NCBI RefSeq assembly: GCF_014779715.1
Contig: NZ_JACXYU010000019.1
Location: 37,342-101,341, forward strand
Reading direction: 5' to 3'
DNA: 64,000 nucleotides
Source of the DNA: Streptomyces chumphonensis
Lineage (GTDB): Bacteria; Actinomycetota; Actinomycetes; Streptomycetales; Streptomycetaceae
In this document: positions 16,548 through 26,227 of the stretch, piece after piece
Numbering within the stretch: the stretch's first letter is position 1
Layout: each line of letters begins with the position of its first letter
Notes under the pieces: generated by a model
Seen by the model: only the letters and a program-made list of their open reading frames with translations
The model's database searches: none
What the model was told of the DNA's origin: nothing
Position numbers and translations under genes: made by a program

Positions 16548-17794
16548 CGACCCTGACGCACGCGACGACGGCCCCCGCGCCCGGCTTCACCGAGCGCTAC
16601 CTCCTCGAACCCGCCCTCACGGCCGACCCGTACGGCTACCTGGACGCCCTGCGCGCGACCCGGCCGGTGTACTGGAGCGCCCTGCACCGCGCCTGGCTGG
16701 TCACCGGACACGCCCAGGTGATGCACTGCCTGCGCGACCCGGCGTTCTCCGCCGAGCGGGTACGCCCCCTCATGGACGCCGTCCCCGAGGGCGCCCGCGA
16801 GGACGCCGGGCGGGCCTTCGGGATCCTCTCCCGCTGGATGGTCTTCAACGACCCGCCGAACCACCGGCGGCTGCGCCAGGCGTTCCAGGAGCAGTTCTCC
16901 GCGCGCGCCATCGGCCGCTACCGCGCCTTCGTCGGCCGGGCCACCCGGGCCATGCTGGCCCGCCGCGCCGCCCCCGGCCGCGCGGGCGAGCTGCTCGCGG
17001 ACGTCGCCCGGCCGCTGCCGGCCCTCGTCTTCGCGCGCTGGCTCGGCGTCCCGCAGGCCCACAGCCCGTCGTTCTGGTACTGGAACGCCCGGGTGGGCGA
17101 CCTGATCCTCGGCGCCGCCCAGGAGGAGCGGGAGTACCGCACCTCGCTCCAGTCCCTGGTGAACCTGGAGGACTACCTCGCCGACCTGGTGCGGCAGCGC
17201 CGCGCCGAGCCGAAGGACGACCTCATCAGCTCCGTGCTGGCACAGGGCCGCATCGGCACCTCCGTCAGCGAGGAGGAGTTCGTCGGCATGCTCACGCAGA
17301 TGGCCTTCGCGGGCGGCGAGACCACCAGCAACCTCATCGCCAACACCGTGCGCGCCCTCCTCACCCACCCGGAGGCCCTGGCGGCCGTCCGCGCGGAGCC
17401 GGAGCTCGTGCCGGCCGCCGTGGAGGAGACGCTGCGCCACGACGGACCGTCGAAGATGTCCGTCCGCACCGTGGCCCGCGACGTCGAGCTGGACGGCGAG
17501 GCCCTGCGGACCGGGGACCGCGTGTTCCTGGTGACGGCGGCGGCCAACCGCGACCCCGAACGCTTCCCCGACCCGGGCACGTTCGACGTCCGGCGCGACA
17601 ACGCCGCCTCCCACCTCGGGCTCGGCTTCGGCGCCCACTTCTGCATCGGCGCCGCGCTCGCCCGCCTCGTCGCGGGCGTGGTGGTGGACGTCCTCGTCCG
17701 CGAGTACCCCGCCCTGCGCCTGACCGACCACGCGCACGCCTGGCAGCCCTCGCTGCTCAACCGCGCCCTGACGGCCCTGCCCGTCCGCTACTGA
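16544..17794 (+). CDS. Cytochrome P450, peptide tailoring
   Basis: A 416-aa soluble bacterial P450. The I-helix motif AGGETT, the K-helix ExxR (EETLR) and the heme-binding loop FGAHFCIGAALAR with Cys367 as axial ligand are all present. Its ATG overlaps the stop of the NRPS gene (ATGA), which indicates translational coupling and a role on the same product. A likely role is hydroxylation or coupling of a PCP-bound residue or the released peptide, but the substrate cannot be read from sequence. Ferredoxin and reductase partners are not encoded nearby and must come from elsewhere. The I-helix acid-alcohol pair is intact, as expected for oxygen-activating monooxygenases. Confidence 0.93.
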
Positions 17795-17832
17795 CCACGG
17801 CCGCCCCGCGGCGGCCCGACGAAGGGTTCGAC

Positions 17833-19158
17833 ATGGCGAACACACTGACGGCGGCGGGCTCCCGCCTGGGCGCACCCGCCCGCTCGCCGTCGTTCCGCCT
17901 GCTGTGGCTGGGGCAGTCCCTGTCCCTGCTCGGCGACGGATTCAGCTACATCGCCTTCTCCTGGATCACCCTGAGCCTCACCGGCTCGACGCTCGCGCTC
18001 GGCTACGTGCTCGCCTGCCAGGCGATCCCGCGCGCCCTGCTGACGCTCGTGGGCGGCTCGCTCAGCGACAAGTGGTCCTCCCGCACGCTCATGCGGTTCT
18101 CCAGCTACGCCCGAGCGGTCCTGATGGTGGCGGTGGGCCTGGCCGGGCTCGGCGGGGCGCTGAACGTCTGGCTCCTGTGCGGCGCCGCCGCCGCGTTCGG
18201 CGCCGTGGACGCCTTCTTCCAGCCCGCGCGGGCCTCCATCCTGCCGTCCGTGGTCGAGAAGGACCTGCTGCCCTCGGCCAACGCGCTGCTCGGCCTCGGC
18301 ATCAAGGTCTCCTCGGTGCTCGGCCCGGCGGTCGGCGGCATCGTGGTCGCCGTGACGAACGCGCCCGTGGCGTTCCTCGTCGACGGGGTGTGCTTCGCCC
18401 TGTGCGGCCTGTGCGTGTCCCGCGTCCGCACCCTGCCGCCGAAGGAACCCGCCGAAGCCGCAGACCCCGAACCGTCGCAGGCGTCGGCGGCGGGCACGGT
18501 GAAGGACCCGGGCGCGGACGGCACGGAACCGGTCGCCCCGGCACCGGACGGCGGCACCTCCCTCATGGCCCGCATCCGGGCCGGCCTGCGCTACGCCTGG
18601 GAGGACCCGCGTATCCGCACCATCCTCGTCGTCGACGCGGCGGTCACGTTCTGCCAGGCCGGTCCCTTCACGGTCGGCTTCGCCACCCTCGCCAAGACCG
18701 GCCTGGAGGGCGGCTCGACGACGCTCGGCCTCCTCAACGGCGCGCTCGCGGGCGGCGCCATGCTCGGCACGCTGGTCGGCGGCGCGCTGAGCAGCAGACC
18801 GCGCGTCGGCCTGCTGATCGCCGCCCTGGCGGGCTGGCTCGCCGTCGGCATGGGCACGCTCGGTCTGGTCGACAGCACGGTGGCCGCCCTGGTCACGGTC
18901 CTCACCATGGGCTTCGGCATCGGCTTCCAGGGCGTCTTCGGCATGAGCTGGATCCAGCGCAACATCCACGGCTCCGTGCTCAGCCGCGTCATCTCCGTGG
19001 ACATGGTGATCGGGTACGCCGTCGCCCCGCTCTCCCTCGTGCTGTGCGGCTCGCTGGCCCGGACGGGCACGGACACGCTGTTCGCCTTCTCGGCCGTGCT
19101 GCTGAGCCTGACCGCGCTCGGGGTGCTCAGCTCCCGGACCGTGCGCGGCATGCGCTGA
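17833..19158 (+). CDS. MFS transporter, probable product exporter
   Basis: A 441-aa integral membrane protein with about ten to twelve hydrophobic segments and the MFS intracellular motif after TM2 (GGSLSDKWSSR, roughly residues 74-84). A long charged central loop at about residues 200-250 separates the two halves. The sequence resembles the enterobactin-exporter-like MFS_3 subgroup common in peptide natural-product clusters. It starts 38 nt after the P450, ends in a terminator hairpin shared with the convergent LAL regulator, and is the last gene of the NRPS operon. Export of the peptide and self-protection is the likely function; the substrate is inferred only from position. Confidence 0.9.
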   Translation: MANTLTAAGSRLGAPARSPSFRLLWLGQSLSLLGDGFSYIAFSWITLSLTGSTLALGYVLACQAIPRALLTLVGGSLSDKWSSRTLMRFSSYARAVLMVAVGLAGLGGALNVWLLCGAAAAFGAVDAFFQPARASILPSVVEKDLLPSANALLGLGIKVSSVLGPAVGGIVVAVTNAPVAFLVDGVCFALCGLCVSRVRTLPPKEPAEAADPEPSQASAAGTVKDPGADGTEPVAPAPDGGTSLMARIRAGLRYAWEDPRIRTILVVDAAVTFCQAGPFTVGFATLAKTGLEGGSTTLGLLNGALAGGAMLGTLVGGALSSRPRVGLLIAALAGWLAVGMGTLGLVDSTVAALVTVLTMGFGIGFQGVFGMSWIQRNIHGSVLSRVISVDMVIGYAVAPLSLVLCGSLARTGTDTLFAFSAVLLSLTALGVLSSRTVRGMR

Positions 19159-19171
19159 CCCCCCGCCGCCG

Positions 19172-19201
19172 CCCCGCCGTCCCCGCCCGGGGGCGGCGGG
19201 G
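19172..19201. terminator. Hairpin between convergent MFS and LAL regulator genes
   Basis: Arms CCCCGCCG (19172-19179) and CGGCGGGG (19194-19201) flank a GC-rich loop that can pair further (CCCC with GGGG). It sits in the 59-bp gap between two genes that end toward each other, so it can serve both. Confidence 0.65.
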
Positions 19202-19217
19202 CTCGACGAGACGGGGT

Positions 19218-22127
19218 TCAGGGGGCCAGCGCGGCCGCCAGATCACAGAGGGCCGCCCGGTTCGGGCGGCCCGTCTTGGTGCCGAGGGCGGCGATGTGCT
19301 TCTCCACGGTGCGCGGCGATATGTAGAGCCGGTCGGCGATGTCCTTGTTGCCCAGCCGCTCCGCCAGAAGCTGGAACACCTCGTACTCGCGCACCGTGAC
19401 GCCCTGCGTGCGCAGCTCGTCGGGAATGCGGCTCGCCCCGCTGCGCCGCTGGTGCACCGGGGCGCCCATGCCGCGCAGCGCCGCGCGCGAGGCGTTCGCC
19501 ACGGCCGTCACCGCGTGCTGGTGGAAGTGGAGTTCGGCCTTGCGGAGCCAGGCCACCGGCTCGCCCCAGCCGCTCTCGTGCGCGGCCTCCGCGGTCAGCC
19601 GCAGCCCCAGGTGCAGCGCCGTCGGGTACGGCGCGGCGACCCGCAGCGCCTCGGCGACGGCCGCCTCCGCCGCGTCCCCGCGCCCCTCGCGGCCCAGCAG
19701 GACGGCGTCCGCGAAGAACAGGAACTGCCGGTTCCAGCGCATGCGCCCGGGGGCGGTCGCGGCGATCTCCTCGAACCGGCCCCGGTCGGCCTCCCCCGCC
19801 AGCACCTCCAGCAGCAGCCCGACGCCGTACCGGCCGCTGAGGTAGTACGTGCTGGGGTTGGCGTCCTCCAGCGCGGAGACGGCCCTCAGCTCCGTCAGCG
19901 CCCCGTCCCGGTCCTCCTCCAGGAGCGCGCAGAACGCCCGCGCCAGCCCCCGGGTCAGCGGCTCCTCCTGCGAACCGCTGCCGTCCCACTCGGCGAACGC
20001 CGCCAGCGCGCCGTCCATGGCCGCCCGGTCGCCCAGGTGCGCGGCCCGGGTCGCCTGCGCCATCAGCACGTACCGGCTCGCCGGGGCCAGCCGGAGCCGC
20101 TGGACGACCGCCAGGCACTCCCGGCCCGCCTCCCGTGCCGCGTCGAACTCGCCGCGCAGGACCGCGTCGAGGATCAGGATGCCGTCGATCGTGTAGACGA
20201 TGGTGGCCGAGCCGAGCCGCTGCGCCTCGTTCCGGGCCGCGAGCAGCCCGTCCGTACTGCCCTCCGTCAGCCAGGTGTTCCCGCCGATGCGGGTCAGCGC
20301 GTACATGCGCTGCACCGGCAGGTGATGGCGTTCCGCGGTGCCGAGCGCCGACTGGAGCAGGGCCGACGCCTCGTCGAAGTCCCGCTCCCGGGCGAGCGTC
20401 GCCAGCAGCTCCCAGGCCTGGCAGACGACGGTGGCCATCCCGTGCCGCTCGGCCGCCTGGAGCGCCGAGTAGGCCAGCTTCTCGGCCAGTTGGGTACGGT
20501 CCGGTCCGGGCGTGTCCAGTGCGAGATAGGCGGCCGTCACGTCGATGGGCGCGGTGGACCGCTCGTCGGGGCTCTCGCCCAGCAGGGCCCGGGCGCGGGC
20601 GATCTGCCGGTTGCCGTCCTCCCAGCGGCCGGAGGTGTGGGCGACCTTGGCGAGCCGCGTGTGGAGCACGGCCAGCCGCTGGGCGCTCAGCCCGCTGCCG
20701 CCGGGCGTGTGGAGGTGCTCCGCGAAGCTGAAGGCCTGCGCGAAGTCCCCGGCCTCGGCGAGCGCCGGGAGCAGCGCCTCCAGGACCTCCGTGCGGCGGG
20801 CGGTGTCCTGGTTCCCGGCCAGGAGCCGTTCGGCGCGGCCCAGGAGGGTCACCGCCGAGCCGATCGCCCCGGCGGCCAGCGCGCGCAGCCCGGCGTCCGC
20901 GAACAGCCGGCCGGCCTCCCCGTCCGCGCCCGCCTGCTCGCGCAGTTCGGCCGCCAGCGGGCACCACTCGCCCTCCAGCGCGGGGTGCAGCTCCTGGACG
21001 GCGTCCGCCGCGCGGCCGGCCATCTCGGCCCGGTTGCCCGGCGTGAGCTGGGTCATCAGCGCCTCGGCGGTCAGCGCGTGCCGGAACGCGTACCAGTCCG
21101 GCGCGGGTTCGTCCGACACGACGAGCTGGGCCGCCACGCCCGCGTGCAGGTGGCTCAGCAGGCCGCGGTCGTCGATGCCGGTCATCCGCTGGAGCACGGT
21201 CAGCGGGAAGCGCCGGCCGATCACGGCGGCGGCCGACAGGAGGGTGAGCCCCTGCGGCCCCAGCCGGTCGATGCGCCGCAGGATGCCCCGGGCCAGGGCC
21301 GTGGAGACGTCGCTGCGCAGGCTGCCCACGACCCGCCAGCCCTCGTCGCCGCGCACCAGCGCGCCGCTGCTGATCAGGCCCTGGAGCAGCTCCTCGACGA
21401 GGAAGGGGCTGCCGGCGCTGTCGTCCCACAGCCGCTCCAGGACCTCCGGCGGCACCTGTTCGGGCTCGGTGCCGAGCTGGTCGGCGACGACGCCCCCCAC
21501 CTCGGCGCGGGTCAGCGGGGCGAGTTCCAGCACGGCGCCCGCGCCGCGCCGGCCGGCGGCCTCCGCCATGTCGAGGGCGTCGCACGGCTCGGTGCGGATG
21601 GTGGCCAGGAGCACGACGTTCGTGTACTCCAGGTTGTCCACCAGGTACTCGACGACCGCGAGCGTCTCGGGGTCGGCGTCGTGCAGGTCCTCCAGCAGCA
21701 GGAGCTGGCCGTGCTCCTTGCCGGTGGCGATGAGCAGCCGCAGCACCGCCTCCCCGAGGATGACCATGGAGCTGTCTTCCTGGGTGTCGCTGCTCCAGTC
21801 CGGGATGATCCGGCCGAGCGTCGGCCGGTAGGGGCCGAGCGGCAGGTCGTCCAGCGGCTCGCCGCTCCGGAAGAGCGTCATCAGGGCTTCGGTCAGCGGC
21901 CGGAAGGGCACCGTGGGGCCCGTGGTGCTGCTGCGGCCCCGCAGCACCCGCATCCCCGAGCCGAACGCCGTCCCGGCGGCCTCGGCCGCCAGCCGGGACT
22001 TGCCGATGCCCGCCTCCCCCACGAGGAAGACGACCCCGCCGCGGCCCTCCCGGGCGTCGGTCAGCGCCCGGCCGATCTCCGACAGCTCCGGGTCACGACC
22101 GACGATGAACCGCGTACGGGAACGCAT
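19218..22127 (-). CDS. LAL-family LuxR transcriptional regulator
   Basis: A 969-aa large ATP-binding regulator of the LuxR type. It has an N-terminal AAA-like ATPase with Walker A GEAGIGKS (residues 37-44) and Walker B-type LLLLEDLHDAD, a long helical TPR-like middle, and a C-terminal LuxR helix-turn-helix (VTVREYEVFQLLAERLGNKD followed by ISPRTVEKHI) ending at the stop. LAL regulators are typical pathway-specific activators of Streptomyces gene clusters and respond to a small ligand or nucleotide. It is co-directional with, and 129 nt downstream of, the small peptide gene and the LanM-like gene, so the three may share a transcript. It is the strongest candidate for cluster activator. Confidence 0.93.
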   Translation of the reverse strand: MRSRTRFIVGRDPELSEIGRALTDAREGRGGVVFLVGEAGIGKSRLAAEAAGTAFGSGMRVLRGRSSTTGPTVPFRPLTEALMTLFRSGEPLDDLPLGPYRPTLGRIIPDWSSDTQEDSSMVILGEAVLRLLIATGKEHGQLLLLEDLHDADPETLAVVEYLVDNLEYTNVVLLATIRTEPCDALDMAEAAGRRGAGAVLELAPLTRAEVGGVVADQLGTEPEQVPPEVLERLWDDSAGSPFLVEELLQGLISSGALVRGDEGWRVVGSLRSDVSTALARGILRRIDRLGPQGLTLLSAAAVIGRRFPLTVLQRMTGIDDRGLLSHLHAGVAAQLVVSDEPAPDWYAFRHALTAEALMTQLTPGNRAEMAGRAADAVQELHPALEGEWCPLAAELREQAGADGEAGRLFADAGLRALAAGAIGSAVTLLGRAERLLAGNQDTARRTEVLEALLPALAEAGDFAQAFSFAEHLHTPGGSGLSAQRLAVLHTRLAKVAHTSGRWEDGNRQIARARALLGESPDERSTAPIDVTAAYLALDTPGPDRTQLAEKLAYSALQAAERHGMATVVCQAWELLATLARERDFDEASALLQSALGTAERHHLPVQRMYALTRIGGNTWLTEGSTDGLLAARNEAQRLGSATIVYTIDGILILDAVLRGEFDAAREAGRECLAVVQRLRLAPASRYVLMAQATRAAHLGDRAAMDGALAAFAEWDGSGSQEEPLTRGLARAFCALLEEDRDGALTELRAVSALEDANPSTYYLSGRYGVGLLLEVLAGEADRGRFEEIAATAPGRMRWNRQFLFFADAVLLGREGRGDAAEAAVAEALRVAAPYPTALHLGLRLTAEAAHESGWGEPVAWLRKAELHFHQHAVTAVANASRAALRGMGAPVHQRRSGASRIPDELRTQGVTVREYEVFQLLAERLGNKDIADRLYISPRTVEKHIAALGTKTGRPNRAALCDLAAALAP

Positions 22128-22256
22128 GGGCGCTCATGGTAGTCAGACGGCATCTCGACGTGAAGCGTTCGTGTGCGCCCTACATCCGGCTCCGACAATC
22201 GGAGTCGTGGATTCCGAACCGCCCGGACCGGGGTCCGGGCCGCGACGGACGGACGG

Positions 22257-22505
<249 letters not shown>

Positions 22506-22553
22506 GATGACGACCTTTCCACGAGAGAGGTGGTGACCTACGAGCGGTTCCGT

Positions 22554-25500
22554 TCAGGTGGTGCGCGACCCCCCGGACGAGGCCGGGAGGGTGTCCAGGA
22601 GCAGGACGGAGGGGACCCGGTCCGGGAACGCCAGCCGCAGCAGCGCGTACCCGATGCCGGACAGACCGGTGAGGAAACCGGGTGAGGGGACGTGGTCGGG
22701 GGTACCGCAGCGGTGGCCGTGCTGTTCCAGTCGGCCCAGCACCTCCCCCGTGCGGTAGGTCAGGGCGGAGCGGGCGTCGCCGGTGCGCGCGTGGTCCCGG
22801 GCGGCCAGGGCGCCCAGCGCCTCCAGCGAACCGAGGACGCCGTCGCGCAGGCTCAGGTCGGGGGCGTGGGCGCGCACGTCCAGCCGGGCGGCGCAGGCGT
22901 CGAGCCGGGCGGCTGCCGCCTCGGCCTCCACGGTGCCCGCCGTGTCGGCGGCGGCCAGGGCGACACCCGCCAGGCCGGCGTACCAGCCCGGCTCCGCCGG
23001 CCGCTCCAGGGCCACGTCGACCGCGCGGCCCAGCAGTTCGCCGCCGACGGCGGCGTGCGCCGAGGCGGGGAGCCCGTCCGCCGCGCTCCCCCCGGTGGCG
23101 CCCGAGGCACCCGCCGCCCGCCGGACGGCGGCGTACCGCAGCAGGGCCCAGCCGATCCCGGCGTCCCCCTCGGCGAAACCGTGCGTCCCGGCGCGGGGGT
23201 GGCTCGACGGCTGCGGGCCGGCGTCCGCGCGCCGTCCGACGCGGGCCAGCAGCCGGTCGGCCAGCCGCCTGGCCGTCTCCCCGGCGCCGGGGGCCGCGTC
23301 GGCCCGGTGCACCGCGACGGCGGCGGCCACGGCGCCCGCCAGGCCCTCCGCGAGCCCGTCACCGGCCGGGAGGCCGCCGTCGCCGGCCGCCTCTCCGCCG
23401 GTGACGTCGGCCGCGAGTTCCAGGGCGGACAGCGCGTCCGGGAGGCAGCCGGCCAGGTCCTCGCCCACGATGGGCGCCAGCCGCGCCACCGTGTAGACGA
23501 TGCCGCTCAGGCCGTGCAGGGCGCCCGGCCCCACGGCGGCGGCGAGCTCCGGGTCCTTGGCCAGCGCGGCCAGCAGCAGCGGCAGCGGCCGGACGGCCTC
23601 GGCGGCCAGCCCGGTGTACCGGTCGGCGTCCGCCAGCACTCCGAGCTGCGCCAGGAACAGCGCCACGCCGCAGTACCCCTGCGCGAGTCCGCCGCCCATG
23701 GGCAGGACGGCCCAGTGCTCACCCGAAACCTGTTCCAGGCCCAGCCAGTTGACCCGACCGCCGCCGTGCACGGCACGGGCCGCGATCTCGTCCGCGACGC
23801 CGCACGCCGCGCTGAGCAGCCGCGACGGCTCGGGCGCCACCGCCGGAGCGACCGGTCCGGCCAGGACCGAACGGGCCCCGAGCGAGCTGAGGTTCGCCCC
23901 GGTGACGGCGAGCGTCGCCGAGATCACCCACTCCTGGTCGTGGCGGTCCACCTCGCCCATGGCGGCGATCTTGTCCAGCGCCGTGCGCAGCCCCGGCACC
24001 GGAAGCACGCCCTCCAGGACCTCGCCCCGCGAGGTGAGCACCGCCGTGCGCGCCGGGTGGTGGAGGAACAGGGGGACGTCACCGCCCCACAGGTCGGCGA
24101 TCTCGTCCTCGACGAGCCGTTGCCGGGCCGGGTCCTGCGCGGACTCGGTGCACAGCAGGGAGAACACCACGTCACGCGTCAACGCGTCCCGCAGCACCTC
24201 CGGGTGCGCCGACTCGTCCAGCAGCGTCGTGTAGAGACGCGTCGAGCGGACGATCAGCCGACCGGGCGCCTCGCAGCGGCGCCCCAGCGGCCCGTCCTCC
24301 CCGAGCAGCTCCTCCCGGTGTCCGACGACCGCGTCGTACCCGGCACGGAAGCCCTCCAGCAGCGCCGCCCGGTGGTCCGCGTGCCCGCGGCCCGCGGAAC
24401 GGCCGCGCAACCGGGGCCGGTTCTGGCCCTGCGGGCTCTCGACCCGGCCGCGCAGCACCCGCATCTCGTCCGTGCCGACGCCCTCCCAGCGCATCGCCGC
24501 ACTCGGGTAGCCGCCCCCCGCTCCGCCCCCGAGGGCGGAGATGTCCAGCGCGCCGTCCTCCCCGATGAGGAGGCTCGGCAGCAGGCAGGTGCGGTGCACC
24601 GAGGCGGCCAGCGCGTCGGCCGCCGGGTCGGCGCCCGCCGTCACGGCCGGGGAGAGCCCGGCGTGCAGCAGCGTCTCGGCGTCGACGACGACGGGCTGGT
24701 CCCGGCAGGCGATCACGTTCTCGTAGTGCATGTCGACGCCGTCGAGCGCGTACAGGAGCGCGAGCAGCGCGCCCTGCCGCCGGTAGAAGACGTCCAGTTC
24801 GGTGGCCGACTCGCACGGCGTGTGCTCGACGAACTCCAGCCAGCCGTACCCGGCGCCGTGCACCGAGCGCGGCGTGCGCAGCCCCAGCCCCGGCACCCGG
24901 CCGTTCGCCCAGGCCACCACCTCGTCCAGCAGCGTGTGCTGGCCCAGCGGCCGGGGCTTGTGGACGACGGCGCCGCCCCGGGCGAAGTGCACGACGGCCA
25001 CCGACCGGTGGCCCTGGTGGGCGTCGCCCCGGCCGAAGTCGATCCGGCGGACGGGGCCGGGGTCGACGCCGCGGAACAGGTCCTCGGCGATCCGGCTCCG
25101 GTCGGCCGTCAGGCGGCGCAGCAGCTCCACCGTGTTGCGCGCGGCGTTGTCGCAGGTCACGGCCAGCATCCGGGCCAGGACCGGGTAGCGGGTGAACAGC
25201 GTCGTGAGGCCCTGGCGGGTACCGGCCCCGGCGACGAACGCGGCGAACCGCTCCCGCGACGTCCCGCCCGCCAGCACTCCGGCCGTCCGCGCCCGGTACA
25301 GCTGCGTGACCAGGGACCGGGCCGCCAGGTGCGCCAGCCGCGCCCCCAGGCTCCGCTCGAACCCCGCGCGGACGGCGTCGAGTTCGTCGTGCGGCAGCTC
25401 CGGCTCCAGCAGCGGGGCGGCCTGGGCCCAGGCCGCCCGGATCAGCGGGCGCAGCACGGGCAGGAACACCTCGGCGCCCCCGGTGCCCGGCGTCCCGTCG

Positions 25501-25862
25501 GTCTCCGGCGTCTCCTCGGTCTCCGGCGTCTCCTCCGCCGGCCACTCCGGCGCCGACGCGACCACCCGCTCCGCGTACCGCGCCCACTCGGGCTTCACGG
25601 CGCGTTCCGCCAGCCGCTCGGGGGTCTCCGCCGCCAGCGCCCTGGCCACGTCCTCGCCGATCCCGAGGCCCGCGAGCCGGGCCGCGAAGCCGTCCACGTC
25701 GCCCAGCGACCACGCGGCGGGCCGGAGGCGGGCGGCGTCACCCCGCCGGGGGCGGGGCGCCCCCGGTGCGGCGAGTCGCTCCCGCAGGTTCAGGCCCGGC
25801 GCCCACCAGAACGGGGGGAGGCCGCCCACCTGGGGCTCATCGGGAGTGGCGGTGTCAGTCAC
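22554..25862 (-). CDS. LanM-like lanthipeptide synthetase with degenerate cyclase domain
   Basis: About 1102 aa, start taken as GTG 25862; an ATG at 25898 is an alternative. The N-half is a LanM dehydratase (DUF4135): Lys302 in VVHKPR, Asp377-His379-Asn382 in VDMHYEN, Asp394-Glu396 in VVVDAETLL, and Arg535/Thr541 in RLIVRST. These match the CylM catalytic spacing exactly, so phosphorylation and elimination of Ser/Thr should work. The C-half is LanC-like (THGFAEGDAGIGWALL at His894; RCGTP at 1052; final GLSGIGYALLRLA), but the zinc ligands are gone: WCxG became WYAG (Tyr961) and LCHG became LRDG (Arg1006, Asp1007). LanM enzymes normally dehydrate and then cyclise a precursor with Cys; this one probably only dehydrates. 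A candidate precursor follows immediately downstream. Domain calls come from reading motifs, not a search. Confidence 0.88.
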   Translation of the reverse strand: MTDTATPDEPQVGGLPPFWWAPGLNLRERLAAPGAPRPRRGDAARLRPAAWSLGDVDGFAARLAGLGIGEDVARALAAETPERLAERAVKPEWARYAERVVASAPEWPAEETPETEETPETDGTPGTGGAEVFLPVLRPLIRAAWAQAAPLLEPELPHDELDAVRAGFERSLGARLAHLAARSLVTQLYRARTAGVLAGGTSRERFAAFVAGAGTRQGLTTLFTRYPVLARMLAVTCDNAARNTVELLRRLTADRSRIAEDLFRGVDPGPVRRIDFGRGDAHQGHRSVAVVHFARGGAVVHKPRPLGQHTLLDEVVAWANGRVPGLGLRTPRSVHGAGYGWLEFVEHTPCESATELDVFYRRQGALLALLYALDGVDMHYENVIACRDQPVVVDAETLLHAGLSPAVTAGADPAADALAASVHRTCLLPSLLIGEDGALDISALGGGAGGGYPSAAMRWEGVGTDEMRVLRGRVESPQGQNRPRLRGRSAGRGHADHRAALLEGFRAGYDAVVGHREELLGEDGPLGRRCEAPGRLIVRSTRLYTTLLDESAHPEVLRDALTRDVVFSLLCTESAQDPARQRLVEDEIADLWGGDVPLFLHHPARTAVLTSRGEVLEGVLPVPGLRTALDKIAAMGEVDRHDQEWVISATLAVTGANLSSLGARSVLAGPVAPAVAPEPSRLLSAACGVADEIAARAVHGGGRVNWLGLEQVSGEHWAVLPMGGGLAQGYCGVALFLAQLGVLADADRYTGLAAEAVRPLPLLLAALAKDPELAAAVGPGALHGLSGIVYTVARLAPIVGEDLAGCLPDALSALELAADVTGGEAAGDGGLPAGDGLAEGLAGAVAAAVAVHRADAAPGAGETARRLADRLLARVGRRADAGPQPSSHPRAGTHGFAEGDAGIGWALLRYAAVRRAAGASGATGGSAADGLPASAHAAVGGELLGRAVDVALERPAEPGWYAGLAGVALAAADTAGTVEAEAAAARLDACAARLDVRAHAPDLSLRDGVLGSLEALGALAARDHARTGDARSALTYRTGEVLGRLEQHGHRCGTPDHVPSPGFLTGLSGIGYALLRLAFPDRVPSVLLLDTLPASSGGSRTT

Positions 25863-25896
25863 ACCAAGAAAGTTCGCAGACCCCGCCGCCGCGCAC

Positions 25897-25915
25897 ATGG
25901 GGGCTGGGCCCCCAT
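25897..25915. promoter_or_regulatory. Perfect inverted repeat in the lanM upstream region
   Basis: ATGGGGGC (25897-25904) and GCCCCCAT (25908-25915) are perfect 8-bp arms around a 3-nt centre. It overlaps the alternative upstream ATG (25898) and lies 34 bp before the GTG chosen as the lanM-like start. It could be an operator, or a leader hairpin controlling translation of the minus-strand mRNA. The rest of the 365-bp gap (25863-26227) between the divergent lanM-like and luxR genes shows no clear consensus promoter to my eye. Confidence 0.4.
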
Positions 25916-26227
25916 ATTCCGCACGCGGCCCCCCGCGACCCGTACGCACCCCGTCCGACCTGCGGTGCGGACACGGGCGGCACCCGGCAGCGCCACCGCA
26001 GTCCACCCGCTGCGGCTCGCGCTCCGCTAGCGCCGCGCTCGAACCCGTACGCCGTTCCCCACCCCCGTCCGCGCCGCCCGCGCCGTCCGCGCGGGCCGTG
26101 CGGGCGGGGGTGGCCAAAAGTGGGGGGTGCGGCCCGATGCCGCCCCCGGTCCGCTCGCCGCAGCCTGGTACCCGTTCCCCTTCCGCCGCCATCACACCGG
26201 CCGGCGGACGACCCCACGGAGGACCAC

